A DNA stretch of 64,000 bases. It comes from Athalassotoga saccharophila (GTDB taxonomy: Bacteria; Thermotogota; Thermotogae; Mesoaciditogales; Mesoaciditogaceae). The position numbers and the translations under genes are program-made. Every line of letters begins with the position of its first letter. Within the stretch, counting starts at the first letter, position 1. The stretch spans positions 1,450,708 to 1,514,707 of the forward strand of contig NZ_AP019551.1 in assembly GCF_009936215.1 (NCBI RefSeq), written 5' to 3'. The notes under the pieces were generated by a model, which saw only the letters and a program-made list of their open reading frames with translations, searched no databases and was not told the origin of the DNA. This document shows positions 43,099 to 51,644 of this stretch, piece after piece.

Positions 43099-44461
43099 TG
43101 CGATCGGAGAGATAGATGTACCTGATGATGCCTATTACGGGGCTTTTACCTCCCGTGCGATGAAGAACTTTCCTCCTTCAAGAAAGGCTCACCCGCATCT
43201 TATCCATGCGCTTTCAGATGTCAAATGGGCGTGCGCATCTGCAAACGAAGAACTTGGACTTTTAGATCACAACGTGGCCAGTGTCATAAAAAGATCATGC
43301 GACGAGATGAAAGACCTTTCTAAATGGTTTGTAATCGATCCGCTCTCGGGTGGATCGGGGACGGCCCTTAATATGAATATCAACGAGATCATAGCCAACA
43401 GATCTACAGAACTTCTTGGAGGCCGTCTCGGTCAGTATCTTGTCCATCCGGTAGATGATGTCAACAAATCTCAATCAACGAATGACGTTTATCCGACGGC
43501 CATAAAACTTGGTGCAATAAGGCTTTTGAGAGAACTTGTAGATGAGGTTGCTTTGCTTCAAGAAAGTCTCCAGTCGAAGGAAAAGGCCTTTGACAATATC
43601 TTAAAGGTCGGCAGGACCGAGATGCAGGATGCAGTCCCAATTACTCTCGGTCAGGAATTCGGTGCGTACGCAGAAGCGATAGCGCGGGACAGATGGAGAC
43701 TTTACAAAGTCGAAGAAAGGATAAGGTTTGTAAATCTCGGCGGAACTGCGATTGGAACCGGAATAAACGCTCCAAGGACCTTTTCCTACGTTGCCATCCG
43801 TTATCTTTCCGAGAGGACCGGATTAGGCCTTGTAAGGTCCGAAAATTTGATAGAGTCAACACAAAATACGGACGTCTTTTCTGAAGTACACGGCCTTTTG
43901 AAGACGCTTGCAACGAATCTTATAAAGATCTCAAACGATTTAAGATTGTTATCGAGCGGGCCGCGCGCGGGCATAGGCGAGATAAAATTAAAGGCCGTTC
44001 AGGCTGGAAGTTCCATAATGGCCGGAAAAGTGAATCCCGTCCTTCCAGAATATGCCATTTATCTCTCTATGAAGGTGCTCTCTAATGATGTGGCGGTGAA
44101 TATGGCAGTTTCTTCCGGGAATTTAGAGTTAAATGCTTTCTTGCCGTTGATTCAATACTCACTTTACGATTCCTTTGACTCTCTCATTCAAGCCGTGCAT
44201 GCATTAAGAACGTGCGTAGATACGCTTGAGGCCGATCCAGATCGGTGCAGAGAAAATCTTGAAAAAAGTGCCATGATGGCAACATGTTTTGTTCCGATTC
44301 TCGGATATGAGAAGGTCTCAAAGATCGTATCAGAGGCCATAGAAAAGCATGAAGATGTAAAAAAATTGCTTTTGGATGCCGGAATTCCTTCCGAAATGAT
44401 AGAAAGCGCCTTCGATCCAAAAAAGATGATAGCCCTCGGCTATATCCCGGATAAAAGATAA
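43082..44461 (+). CDS. aspA: Aspartate ammonia-lyase
   Basis: Class II fumarase/aspartase superfamily, 459 residues, likely converting aspartate to fumarate and ammonia. Blocks: SGGSGTALNMNINEI near 94-108, NDVYPTAIKLG, GRTEMQDAVPITLGQEF near 180 and the mobile-loop signature GSSIMAGKVNP near 313-323, where Ala replaces the usual Pro of GSSxMPxKxNP. Aspartases of this group are often encoded among the hydE/F/G genes in anaerobes, so the overlap with hydF is meaningful. GGAGAG lies before ATG 43082. Confidence 0.88.
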   Translation: MRKEYDAIGEIDVPDDAYYGAFTSRAMKNFPPSRKAHPHLIHALSDVKWACASANEELGLLDHNVASVIKRSCDEMKDLSKWFVIDPLSGGSGTALNMNINEIIANRSTELLGGRLGQYLVHPVDDVNKSQSTNDVYPTAIKLGAIRLLRELVDEVALLQESLQSKEKAFDNILKVGRTEMQDAVPITLGQEFGAYAEAIARDRWRLYKVEERIRFVNLGGTAIGTGINAPRTFSYVAIRYLSERTGLGLVRSENLIESTQNTDVFSEVHGLLKTLATNLIKISNDLRLLSSGPRAGIGEIKLKAVQAGSSIMAGKVNPVLPEYAIYLSMKVLSNDVAVNMAVSSGNLELNAFLPLIQYSLYDSFDSLIQAVHALRTCVDTLEADPDRCRENLEKSAMMATCFVPILGYEKVSKIVSEAIEKHEDVKKLLLDAGIPSEMIESAFDPKKMIALGYIPDKR

Positions 44462-44507
44462 TCTTCTCGAAAAATTTGAAATTTAAATGAAAAGATGAAA
44501 TGATAAG

Positions 44508-44524
44508 ATCTCCTCGAAGGAGAT
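44508..44524 (+). promoter_or_regulatory. Hairpin sequestering the sdaAB ribosome-binding site
   Basis: ATCTCCT (44508-44514) pairs with AGGAGAT (44518-44524) around CGA. The 3' arm is the Shine-Dalgarno sequence of sdaAB (ATG at 44531), so the hairpin would hide it. Confidence 0.55.
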
Positions 44525-44530
44525 GATCGG

Positions 44531-45193
44531 ATGGTTTCAATTCTCGATATAATCGGCCCTTCAATGATAGGGCCATCGAGTTCTCATACCCTCGGGGCAA
44601 TGAGGATAGCCAAATTCGCCTACAACCTTTTCGGAACGCCTCCCGATAGCGTTTCGTTTTACCTGCACGGATCTTTTAAAGAGACCTATATAGGTCATGG
44701 GACCAAACTCGCCTTGATCGCCGGTATATGCGGCATGGAAACGGATGATCCCAACGTTGCAAAAGCAGATAAAATCGCAGATGAACTTGGAATAAAGTAT
44801 GAATTCAGAGGCATAGATCTCGGAGATGTCCACCCGAATACGGTCAAGATCGTGATAAAAAAATCAAATTCATTCCACGAAGTGATAGGCTCTTCAATAG
44901 GAGCAGGAAGGGTAAAAATTATTTCGATAGATTCAATAGTTTGCTCTGTAAGCGGCGATTTCCCGACACTTGTGATAGAAAATGAAGATGTCCCCGGTGC
45001 ACTTGAGTCCATCATTAGAATAATTTCGACGAATGGTATAAATATAGCACAGGTTAATCTCAACAGGCTTAGCAAGGGATCGAAGATTGCGAGTATGGTA
45101 ATCGAACTCGATGATGAACTTCCATCTTTCGTTTTAGAATCTCTAAAAATGTTAAATGTCGTAAGGTTTGCCACATATGTAAAACCTATTTGA
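44531..45193 (+). CDS. sdaAB: L-serine dehydratase, beta subunit
   Basis: The small subunit of the iron-sulfur L-serine dehydratase (serine to pyruvate and ammonia). The 220 residues begin with SILDIIGPSMIGPSSSHTLGA, the family signature. They end with an ACT domain (about 145-220: PTLVIENEDVPGALESIIRI), a likely serine-sensing site. AAGGAGATG is the ribosome-binding site and is occluded by a hairpin. It is 17 bases from the alpha-subunit gene. Confidence 0.95.
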   Translation: MVSILDIIGPSMIGPSSSHTLGAMRIAKFAYNLFGTPPDSVSFYLHGSFKETYIGHGTKLALIAGICGMETDDPNVAKADKIADELGIKYEFRGIDLGDVHPNTVKIVIKKSNSFHEVIGSSIGAGRVKIISIDSIVCSVSGDFPTLVIENEDVPGALESIIRIISTNGINIAQVNLNRLSKGSKIASMVIELDDELPSFVLESLKMLNVVRFATYVKPI

Positions 45194-45210
45194 AAGAAGG
45201 TATAAAATAA

Positions 45211-46098
45211 ATGAACGTGAAATCACTGAAGGATCTTATAGATATATGCGAAAAGACTGGAGAAACGCTGCACAAAGTCATAATGGATTGGGAAATGCTT
45301 GATACGGGATATTCGAATGATTACATAATAGAGAAAACTTCAAAATTATTGTCCGTAATGGAGGAAGAGTACGCATCAAAGAAGGGAAAGGAATTCAAAA
45401 CGCTAATAGGTCTAACAGGATCGAATGGGAAGAAGATGCTCGAATACCTTCCCAAGGCATACGTTGGAGAGAATGTCTTTAAGGCGGCCACGATAGCGGT
45501 CACGATGTCTGAAAGTAATGCGTCCATGGGAAGGATAGTCGCGTGCCCTACGGCAGGATCGAGCGGCGTAATGCCGGGAGTGCTTTTGACGCTTGAAGAA
45601 AGTGGAATAGAAAGGGATAAACTCGTTCTTGCTCTAATTGTTGCCGGAGGTATAGGAAAGATCATCTCGATGAGAGCCTCTCTTTCGGGAGCAGAGGCAG
45701 GCTGTCAGGCAGAGATAGGCAGTGCTACAGCCATGGCCGCAGGAGGTGCCGTTTATGCGATGGGAGGCAGTCCTCAGGCCGTTTCACATGCCGCCGCTCT
45801 TTCTTTGAAATCTTTAATGGGACTTGTGTGCGATCCCGTTGGTGGTTTTGTCGAGGTACCATGCGTCAAAAGGAATGCGGCCGGTGCAACGCTTGCTCTG
45901 CTTTTTGCAGACATCGCCATGGCCGGAGTCGAGAGCGTAATCCCATTCGATGAAGTCGTTGACGCAATGATGGCTGTTGGAAGGAGTATGCCAGAAGCCT
46001 TAAGAGAAACCGGCAAGGGGGGCATTGCCATATCTCCAACGGCAAGAAGGATAATGAAAAACCTCAAAGATAAGTTAAGCATTCCTGAAGATAATTGA
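45211..46098 (+). CDS. sdaAA: L-serine dehydratase, alpha subunit
   Basis: The catalytic [4Fe-4S] subunit, 295 residues. The substrate and cluster region includes CPTAGSSGVMPGVLL near 112-126, GAEAGCQAEIGSATAMAAGG near 155-174 and CDPVGGFVEVPCVKRNAAGA near 208-227, with the conserved cysteines. With sdaAB it supports serine fermentation. About 90 bases separate it from the next leader ORF and no terminator is evident between them. Confidence 0.96.
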   Translation: MNVKSLKDLIDICEKTGETLHKVIMDWEMLDTGYSNDYIIEKTSKLLSVMEEEYASKKGKEFKTLIGLTGSNGKKMLEYLPKAYVGENVFKAATIAVTMSESNASMGRIVACPTAGSSGVMPGVLLTLEESGIERDKLVLALIVAGGIGKIISMRASLSGAEAGCQAEIGSATAMAAGGAVYAMGGSPQAVSHAAALSLKSLMGLVCDPVGGFVEVPCVKRNAAGATLALLFADIAMAGVESVIPFDEVVDAMMAVGRSMPEALRETGKGGIAISPTARRIMKNLKDKLSIPEDN

Positions 46099-46195
46099 AA
46101 AAATTTAAAACAAATGAAATTGAATATTCTCACTTAAGAAACCGAAGGTTATTATTTTATGTTGTAAAATTTTTTTAAAGGTCAAGGTGATAGGT

Positions 46196-46264
46196 TTGAA
46201 TTACGTAAAATTGTTAGAAAACAAGAAGTACGTCAAGCAACCGCCCGGTGGAGCGGAAGTTTGA
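46196..46264 (+). CDS. Candidate lysine-rich leader peptide of the DAP/lysine operon
   Basis: A 22-codon ORF with four Lys codons, including the run NKKYVK, and ending QPPGGAEV. It starts with TTG 46196 behind AAGGTGA; an in-frame GTG at 46187 behind AAAGG would give 25 codons. A perfect intrinsic terminator lies 24 bases after its stop and before dapF. Its last codons overlap a segment (46244-46252) complementary to 46281-46289. The arrangement matches a translation-controlled attenuator. Whether the peptide is made is unproven. Confidence 0.6.
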   Translation: MNYVKLLENKKYVKQPPGGAEV

Positions 46265-46319
46265 TCGTGCTTTTTCCATATCCACCGGGCCACATCGAAA
46301 AGATGTGGCCTTTTTATTT
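46241..46319 (+). terminator. Attenuator: competing hairpins and intrinsic terminator upstream of dapF
   Basis: GGCCACATC (46288-46296) pairs with GATGTGGCC (46302-46310) around GAAAA and is followed by TTTTTATTT. Upstream, CCCGGTGGA (46244-46252) pairs perfectly with TCCACCGGG (46281-46289), which overlaps the terminator's first arm by two bases and abuts the rest. CCGC/GCGG (46241-46256) is a third small hairpin. Both the alternative helix and the leader ORF suggest conditional termination. Confidence 0.75.
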
Positions 46320-46335
46320 GAAGAGGAGGTGAAGA

Positions 46336-47040
46336 ATGAATTTTTTCAGGTACAACGCAACAGGCAACACATTTATAATCTGTGACATTTCGAATTCTAA
46401 AGTAACAGACGAAGAAAAAAGCAAGATAGTCATCGAAAGGGTAGAAGATCGAGACGGGATGATCTTCGTAGAGAAGAAAAAAGGCGAATTTTTTATGGAC
46501 TATTTCAACCGTGACGGGAAAAGGGCCGCTTTTTGTGGTAACGGATCGAGAAGTTTTGTCAAATATCTTCACGATTCAGGACAAATAGTTGATAAGGTTA
46601 TCTTCAATTCATTCTCCGGCTACGTTGAGGGAAGAATAACGCCAGAAGGCGTTATGGTAAAGATGCCACCTTTGAAAGTTGAAAGGATAGATAAAAAAGG
46701 ATATTACGTCACTGTCGGCGTACCACATTACGTGATCTTTTCCAAGGACATAGAAAAGATAGATGTTGAAAATGAGGGAAGAAGATTAAGAAATGAGTTA
46801 GACGCGAATATCGATTTTGTAGAGGTAGAAGGTGATTCAAGAATAAAGGTTAGAACTTACGAAAGAGGCGTTGAAAAGGAGACAAAGGCATGCGGTACCG
46901 GATCGACCGCAAGTGCTTACGTCGGGAGAATGATCAATAACTGGGATGATTCAGTTACCGTTATCGTTAGAGGAGGAATTCTCGAGGTCGTATTTGATGG
47001 AAATGACATATATCTTAGAGGAGGCGTTGAGAATGTTTAG
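46336..47040 (+). CDS. dapF: Diaminopimelate epimerase
   Basis: Interconverts LL- and meso-diaminopimelate by a two-cysteine mechanism. The 234 residues carry YNATGNTFI at the N-terminus, NRDGKRAAFCGNGSR with catalytic C67, and TYERGVEKETKACGTGSTAS with catalytic C186. It is shorter than the usual 260-280 but both halves are complete. AGAGGAGGTG precedes ATG. It is the first structural gene of the DAP operon and overlaps dapA by eight bases. Confidence 0.95.
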   Translation: MNFFRYNATGNTFIICDISNSKVTDEEKSKIVIERVEDRDGMIFVEKKKGEFFMDYFNRDGKRAAFCGNGSRSFVKYLHDSGQIVDKVIFNSFSGYVEGRITPEGVMVKMPPLKVERIDKKGYYVTVGVPHYVIFSKDIEKIDVENEGRRLRNELDANIDFVEVEGDSRIKVRTYERGVEKETKACGTGSTASAYVGRMINNWDDSVTVIVRGGILEVVFDGNDIYLRGGVENV

Positions 47041-47929
47041 AGGAGTGGGAACTGCGATCATAACTCCATTCAAAGATGGAGAGTTAGACATGGAAACTTA
47101 CGTGAGATTGGTGAATTTCCAGATCGAAAATGGCGTCAGAGCGATATTCGTTCTTGGAACTACGGGAGAATCCCCGTCTGTAGAAAATGATGAAGTTGAC
47201 CGTCTTGTAAGCAAAAGTACCGAAATTTGCAAGGGCAAAGTAGAAGTCATAGTCGGCGCGGGAACAAATGGCACAAAAAAGACAGTTGAGATTATAAAAC
47301 GTGTCGAAAAGTACGATCCAGAAGGAGTCCTTGTTGTGACACCTTATTATAATAAGCCTACCCAAAGGGGCCTTTACGAACATTACAAGTACATCTCTGA
47401 GCGTACAGATATGAACGTGATAATTTACAATGTGCCATCGAGGACTGGGGTCAATATTCTTCCAGAGACTGTCTACAAAATAGCATCTGATTGTAAAAAT
47501 GTCAGAGGATTGAAAGAGGCAAATCCAGACATAAACCAGATCGACATGGATATACTCACTCTCAAAAGTATTGAGAATTTCAGAATATACTCGGGAAATG
47601 ACGACTCTGCCTTCCATTTGCTTTGCTCGGGTGGAGATGGCATAGTCTCTGTCGCTTCAAACGTGATTCCTCGCCAAATGCAGGAGATGTGCGATCTTGT
47701 CTTTTCTGGAAATGTAGAGAAGGCAAGAGAAATTCACATGAAATATTTTAATTTCTTTAAAGCACTTTTTATCGAATCAAATCCAATTCCGGTAAAGGCC
47801 GCCATGTCCATGATTGGATTTGGTAATGGAGAATTGAGATTGCCCCTCGTCAGCGCTAATGAAAAAACCATCGATACATTGAAAGAAACGATGAGAAGAT
47901 CCGGAATATTGAAAGCAGAGGTGGCGTAA
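47033..47929 (+). CDS. dapA: 4-hydroxy-tetrahydrodipicolinate synthase
   Basis: Condenses pyruvate with aspartate semialdehyde. The 298-residue TIM barrel has GVGTAIITPF, FVLGTTGESPS near 42, YYNKPTQRGLYEHY with the catalytic Tyr near 134 and VRGLKEAN with the Schiff-base lysine near 162. The frame is open to 46946 inside dapF. ATG 47033, eight bases after AGAGGAGG, gives the standard N-terminus. Confidence 0.97.
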   Translation: MFRGVGTAIITPFKDGELDMETYVRLVNFQIENGVRAIFVLGTTGESPSVENDEVDRLVSKSTEICKGKVEVIVGAGTNGTKKTVEIIKRVEKYDPEGVLVVTPYYNKPTQRGLYEHYKYISERTDMNVIIYNVPSRTGVNILPETVYKIASDCKNVRGLKEANPDINQIDMDILTLKSIENFRIYSGNDDSAFHLLCSGGDGIVSVASNVIPRQMQEMCDLVFSGNVEKAREIHMKYFNFFKALFIESNPIPVKAAMSMIGFGNGELRLPLVSANEKTIDTLKETMRRSGILKAEVA

Positions 47930-48588
47930 TGAACTTTGGAGTAGTTGGCACTGGGAAGATGGGAAAGGAGATAATCGAGACATTTCAGGATGCCGGCCAC
48001 AAACTTGTCCTGAAGGTCAACAGTTCTGGACAGAAGATGGAAGGTGTTCCAGATGTCATCGTTGATTTTTCAAGACCTGAAGCCCTTAAAACAACGCTGT
48101 CGATCTGTTACGATCACAAAATCCCTCTCGTCATAGGTACAACCGGCCTTGGACAGGAAGAGATGGAAGAACTTAAAAAAGCATCAAATCATTTTCCAGT
48201 CGTTCAATCTTACAATTTTTCCATTGGAATAAATTTAATGCTTAAGATCCTTTCACAATTTTCGATCTATTTGAACGGATGGGACACGGAAATTTTCGAA
48301 ATGCACCACTCTTCCAAAAAAGATAAACCTTCCGGTACTGCCTTGATGATAAAAAATGCACTTGGAAGAGAAGTACCAATTCATTCTCTCAGAATAGGCG
48401 GCGTTTACGGAGATCACAGATTAATCTTTGGAAATACAGGAGAAATAATAGAGATATCCCACAGGGCATTGTCAAGAAAAGTATTCGCAATGGGGGCGTT
48501 AAAAAGCGCGGAATGGATAGTAGGAAAAGCACCCCGGTTTTACGCATTTGACGAGATAATCGAAAATATGAAAGGCGTGGAAAAATGA
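47929..48588 (+). CDS. dapB: 4-hydroxy-tetrahydrodipicolinate reductase
   Basis: NAD(P)H-dependent reduction of the DapA product. 219 residues: cofactor loop [16 protein letters not shown] near 79, the catalytic [15 protein letters not shown] near 124-138 and [14 protein letters not shown]. It is short like other Thermotogota DapB. The ATG shares a base with the dapA stop and its end overlaps dapH. Confidence 0.97.
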   Translation: MNFGVVGTGKMGKEIIETFQDAGHKLVLKVNSSGQKMEGVPDVIVDFSRPEALKTTLSICYDHKIPLVIGTTGLGQEEMEELKKASNHFPVVQSYNFSIGINLMLKILSQFSIYLNGWDTEIFEMHHSSKKDKPSGTALMIKNALGREVPIHSLRIGGVYGDHRLIFGNTGEIIEISHRALSRKVFAMGALKSAEWIVGKAPRFYAFDEIIENMKGVEK

Positions 48589-49289
48589 ACACAGACGAGA
48601 TAATAAACCTTATATCCAATTCAAAAAAGGTGACTCCTGTGAAAGCCTTTATAAAAGGCGATCTTGGCGGAATCGACTTTGGGAGTCTTGAATTTTTTGG
48701 AGATGAAAAATTTGGAATCCTCTTTGGAGAATACGAAGAGGTAATGAAAATCGTAAATAGCGGGAAAATAAATGGGTACCATCTCGAAGTCATCGCGAAA
48801 AATTCTGCCATTCCACTTTCAGACATTTTGAAGTACAACGCAAGAATAGAGCCCGGCGCGATAATAAGGGACATGGTCGAGATAGGAGACGGTGCCGTAA
48901 TAATGATGGGCGCGATCGTAAATATAGGCGCAAGCATAGGAAATGGAACGATGATAGACATGAATGCCGTAATCGGCGGCAGGGCAATTATAGGTCAGAG
49001 GTGTCATATAGGCGCAGGTGCTGTGATAGCCGGTGTGATAGAGCCACCGAGTGCAACGCCGGTTATGATAGAAGATGACGTGCTTGTTGGTGCAAATGCG
49101 GTAATTTTGGAGGGAGTTCATGTCGGAAAGGGAAGCGTTGTGGCGGCCGGTGCCGTTGTGATAGAGGATGTACCTCCATACCACGTCGTTGGTGGAGTGC
49201 CTGCAAAGATAATAAAAATTGTCGACGGAAAAACGATGTCAAAGTCACAGATTGTGGAAAGTTTGAGAAATCTTGGGGGCCAAAAATGA
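48585..49289 (+). CDS. dapH: Tetrahydrodipicolinate N-acetyltransferase
   Basis: Acetyl-CoA-dependent acetylation that opens the tetrahydrodipicolinate ring. The 234 residues show a short N-terminal domain. A left-handed beta helix of hexapeptide repeats follows (about 85-200: [38 protein letters not shown] and [20 protein letters not shown]). Its presence marks the N-acetyl branch rather than the succinyl or dehydrogenase route. Confidence 0.95.
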   Translation: MNTDEIINLISNSKKVTPVKAFIKGDLGGIDFGSLEFFGDEKFGILFGEYEEVMKIVNSGKINGYHLEVIAKNSAIPLSDILKYNARIEPGAIIRDMVEIGDGAVIMMGAIVNIGASIGNGTMIDMNAVIGGRAIIGQRCHIGAGAVIAGVIEPPSATPVMIEDDVLVGANAVILEGVHVGKGSVVAAGAVVIEDVPPYHVVGGVPAKIIKIVDGKTMSKSQIVESLRNLGGQK

Positions 49290-50485
49290 ATGTGATCGTT
49301 CAAAAATACGGTGGATCTTCCGTTGCAGATACTCAAAGAATTAAAAACGTTGCAAAAAGGATAAAGGCGAAGATAGATCAAGGGTACAAAGTCGTTGTCG
49401 TCGTATCGGCGATGGGAAAGACGACAGATAATCTAATTTCTCTTGCAAATGAGTTGAGTAAAGATCCGAATCCGCGGGAAATGGATATGCTACTTTCAAC
49501 TGGAGAGCAAATATCCATTGCCCTTCTTTCGATAGCGCTTGAGGAGATCGGGGTGTCTTCAAAATCTTTCAACGCATTTCAGATCGGGATAAAAACAACT
49601 AACAATCATACTCAGGCAAAGATAAAGGACATAAATGATGAGGTCATTTTCAAAGAATTTGAAGATCATGATGCCCTCATAATCGCAGGCTTTCAAGGCA
49701 TAGACGAGATGCAGGATTTGACAACGCTTGGACGTGGTGGATCGGATACGACTGCAGTTGCATTTGCCGCAAAGTTGAAATGCGATTGTGAAATATACAG
49801 CGATGTGGATGGGATATACACATGCGATCCCAAGATGTACCCTAATGCAAAAAAACTGTCTTACATAACTTACGATGACATGTTAGAACTCGCTTCTTTG
49901 GGAGCAAAGGTTTTGCATTCAAGATCGGTCGAAATTGCCAAGAAATACGGTGTAAAGATTTATTGTGCATCTTCATTTACAGATACGGAGGGGACTTACG
50001 TGGTAAAAAAATTGCCTGAATGGCTTGAACAGCCCGTCGTTACGGGCGCAACGATCGAGAAAAATCAGACAAAGATCACCATTTCAGATCTTCCAGACGA
50101 CGATCTTTTAATCTCGAAAATTTTTGAAAGACTTTCCAATTTAAATGTGAACGTGGATATGATATCTCTTTTCTCCGATGGAGAAAAAATGCACCTTTCA
50201 TTTACGATCGTCGAAGATCACAAGGAATCGATGATGAATTCTTTGAAGGAATTGGTAGGTCAAGGAGCAAAAATAACCAACGATGGATATTACACAAAGG
50301 TCTCTATAGTTGGCGTTGGCATGAAATCGAGCACCGGAGTGGCTGGCCGCTTCTTTTCGATTCTTTCATCTCTTCACGTTAAACCCGTCCTTGTTACAAC
50401 ATCTGAGATAAAGATTTCATGTCTTGTCGATCCACAAAAGTCTGGAATCGTTTTGGAAAACCTCGCAAAAGCCTTTGATCTCTGA
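49286..50485 (+). CDS. lysC: Aspartate kinase
   Basis: First enzyme of the aspartate family. 399 residues: [11 protein letters not shown] at the N-terminus, [22 protein letters not shown] near 135-156, then two ACT domains (about 255-399) that normally bind lysine or threonine for feedback inhibition. It overlaps dapH by an ATGA junction. Placement inside the DAP operon suggests this isozyme serves lysine and cell-wall DAP. Confidence 0.96.
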   Translation: MNVIVQKYGGSSVADTQRIKNVAKRIKAKIDQGYKVVVVVSAMGKTTDNLISLANELSKDPNPREMDMLLSTGEQISIALLSIALEEIGVSSKSFNAFQIGIKTTNNHTQAKIKDINDEVIFKEFEDHDALIIAGFQGIDEMQDLTTLGRGGSDTTAVAFAAKLKCDCEIYSDVDGIYTCDPKMYPNAKKLSYITYDDMLELASLGAKVLHSRSVEIAKKYGVKIYCASSFTDTEGTYVVKKLPEWLEQPVVTGATIEKNQTKITISDLPDDDLLISKIFERLSNLNVNVDMISLFSDGEKMHLSFTIVEDHKESMMNSLKELVGQGAKITNDGYYTKVSIVGVGMKSSTGVAGRFFSILSSLHVKPVLVTTSEIKISCLVDPQKSGIVLENLAKAFDL

Positions 50486-50495
50486 GGTGAGAGAT

Positions 50496-51644
50496 ATGAA
50501 TCAATATTTAGTGGATCTTTACAAACCATTTCCAATAACCGTTGAAAGATCAGAACGTATATACATTTACGATTCAAAAGGGAAAAAGTATATCGACACC
50601 TTTTCTGGAATAGGAGTACTCGCCTTTGGTCATTCAAATGAAGAGATAAAACGCGCGATGAAAGAGAAGATAGACAGATACACCCATCTTTCGAATTACT
50701 TCACAGATCCGGATGCAATAGAGGTTGCGAAAATGATCGTAGAAAGGACCGGAAGGCGCGGAAAGGTATTTTACGGAAATTCTGGAACGGAGGCGAATGA
50801 AGCGGCTCTAAAGGCTATAAAAAAGAGAAAGGGAAAGATACTCTCTTTTAGTGGAAATTTTCACGGAAGAACGATAGGATCCCTTTCTATAACTGGCTTT
50901 GACAATCTTTCAAAACCATTTCTTCCATTGATCGAAGATGTGGACTTTCTCCCATTTGGAGATTCAAAGGCCTTCGAAGATTATATGTCAAAAAGAGGAA
51001 GTGATGTTTCGGCAGTCTTTGTCGAGACATTGCTTGGAAGTGGCGGGCTTAAGATGATCGATGACCAATTTGCAAAGAAGGTTATGGAATCGAAAGAAAA
51101 GTACAAATACATTCTTGTCGCCGACGAAGTTCAATCTGGCCTCGGAAGGACTGGAAAGTTTTACGCGCACGAACATTTCAACATAAAGCCGGATATAATA
51201 ACGGTCGCAAAATCAATAGGAGGAGGACTTCCACTCTCTGCGACAATCTTTTTAGATGAATACTCGGATATGTTCTCACAGGGCGAACATGGATCAACCT
51301 TTGGACCCAATCCTGTCGCACTTGCGGCGGCAAAGGTTGTGCTGTCGAAATTGAATGCGGAATTCATAGACGAAGTAAGAGAAAAGGGAGAGTATTTCAA
51401 AAGAAATCTAAGTGTCATGCCGGTCAAAGAGGTAAGAGGCGTGGGATTGATGATAGGTGTCGAAATTCCATTTCAATCGAAAGATATAATTGCGGCAGGA
51501 TTAAAAAACGATTTACTTTTGAATGTTGTGAATGGAAACACGGTAAGATTCCTTCCGCCTCTCGACATTTCCTATGAAGAAATGAATGAAATACTTGAAA
51601 GGTTTGAAAAAACACTTGAGGCATTGAAAAATGGACTCGATTGA
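50496..51644 (+). CDS. Class III aminotransferase, probable N-acetyl-LL-diaminopimelate aminotransferase
   Basis: An ArgD-like PLP enzyme of 382 residues: GVLAFGHSN, YGNSGTEANEAALKAI near 86-101, VADEVQSGLGRTGKF near 206-220 and TVAKSIGGGLPLSA with the PLP lysine near 239. Sequence alone would allow acetylornithine aminotransferase. Its position between lysC and the M20 deacetylase, in an operon with dapH, favours transamination of N-acetyl-2-amino-6-oxopimelate. ATG 50496 follows GAGGTGAGA; the frame is open further upstream inside lysC. Confidence 0.85.
   Translation: MNQYLVDLYKPFPITVERSERIYIYDSKGKKYIDTFSGIGVLAFGHSNEEIKRAMKEKIDRYTHLSNYFTDPDAIEVAKMIVERTGRRGKVFYGNSGTEANEAALKAIKKRKGKILSFSGNFHGRTIGSLSITGFDNLSKPFLPLIEDVDFLPFGDSKAFEDYMSKRGSDVSAVFVETLLGSGGLKMIDDQFAKKVMESKEKYKYILVADEVQSGLGRTGKFYAHEHFNIKPDIITVAKSIGGGLPLSATIFLDEYSDMFSQGEHGSTFGPNPVALAAAKVVLSKLNAEFIDEVREKGEYFKRNLSVMPVKEVRGVGLMIGVEIPFQSKDIIAAGLKNDLLLNVVNGNTVRFLPPLDISYEEMNEILERFEKTLEALKNGLD

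Noticed and set aside
46098-46335. Lysine riboswitch or T-box upstream of dapF
   Set aside because: Only about 90 bases precede the leader ORF and no L-box or T-box core is present. The GGTGGA segment near 46247 resembles part of a T-box by chance but lacks the ACC-containing bulge and stem I.
46946-47032. N-terminal extension of DapA
   Set aside because: It overlaps dapF coding sequence, and AGAGGAGG with ATG 47033 gives the family's normal start.
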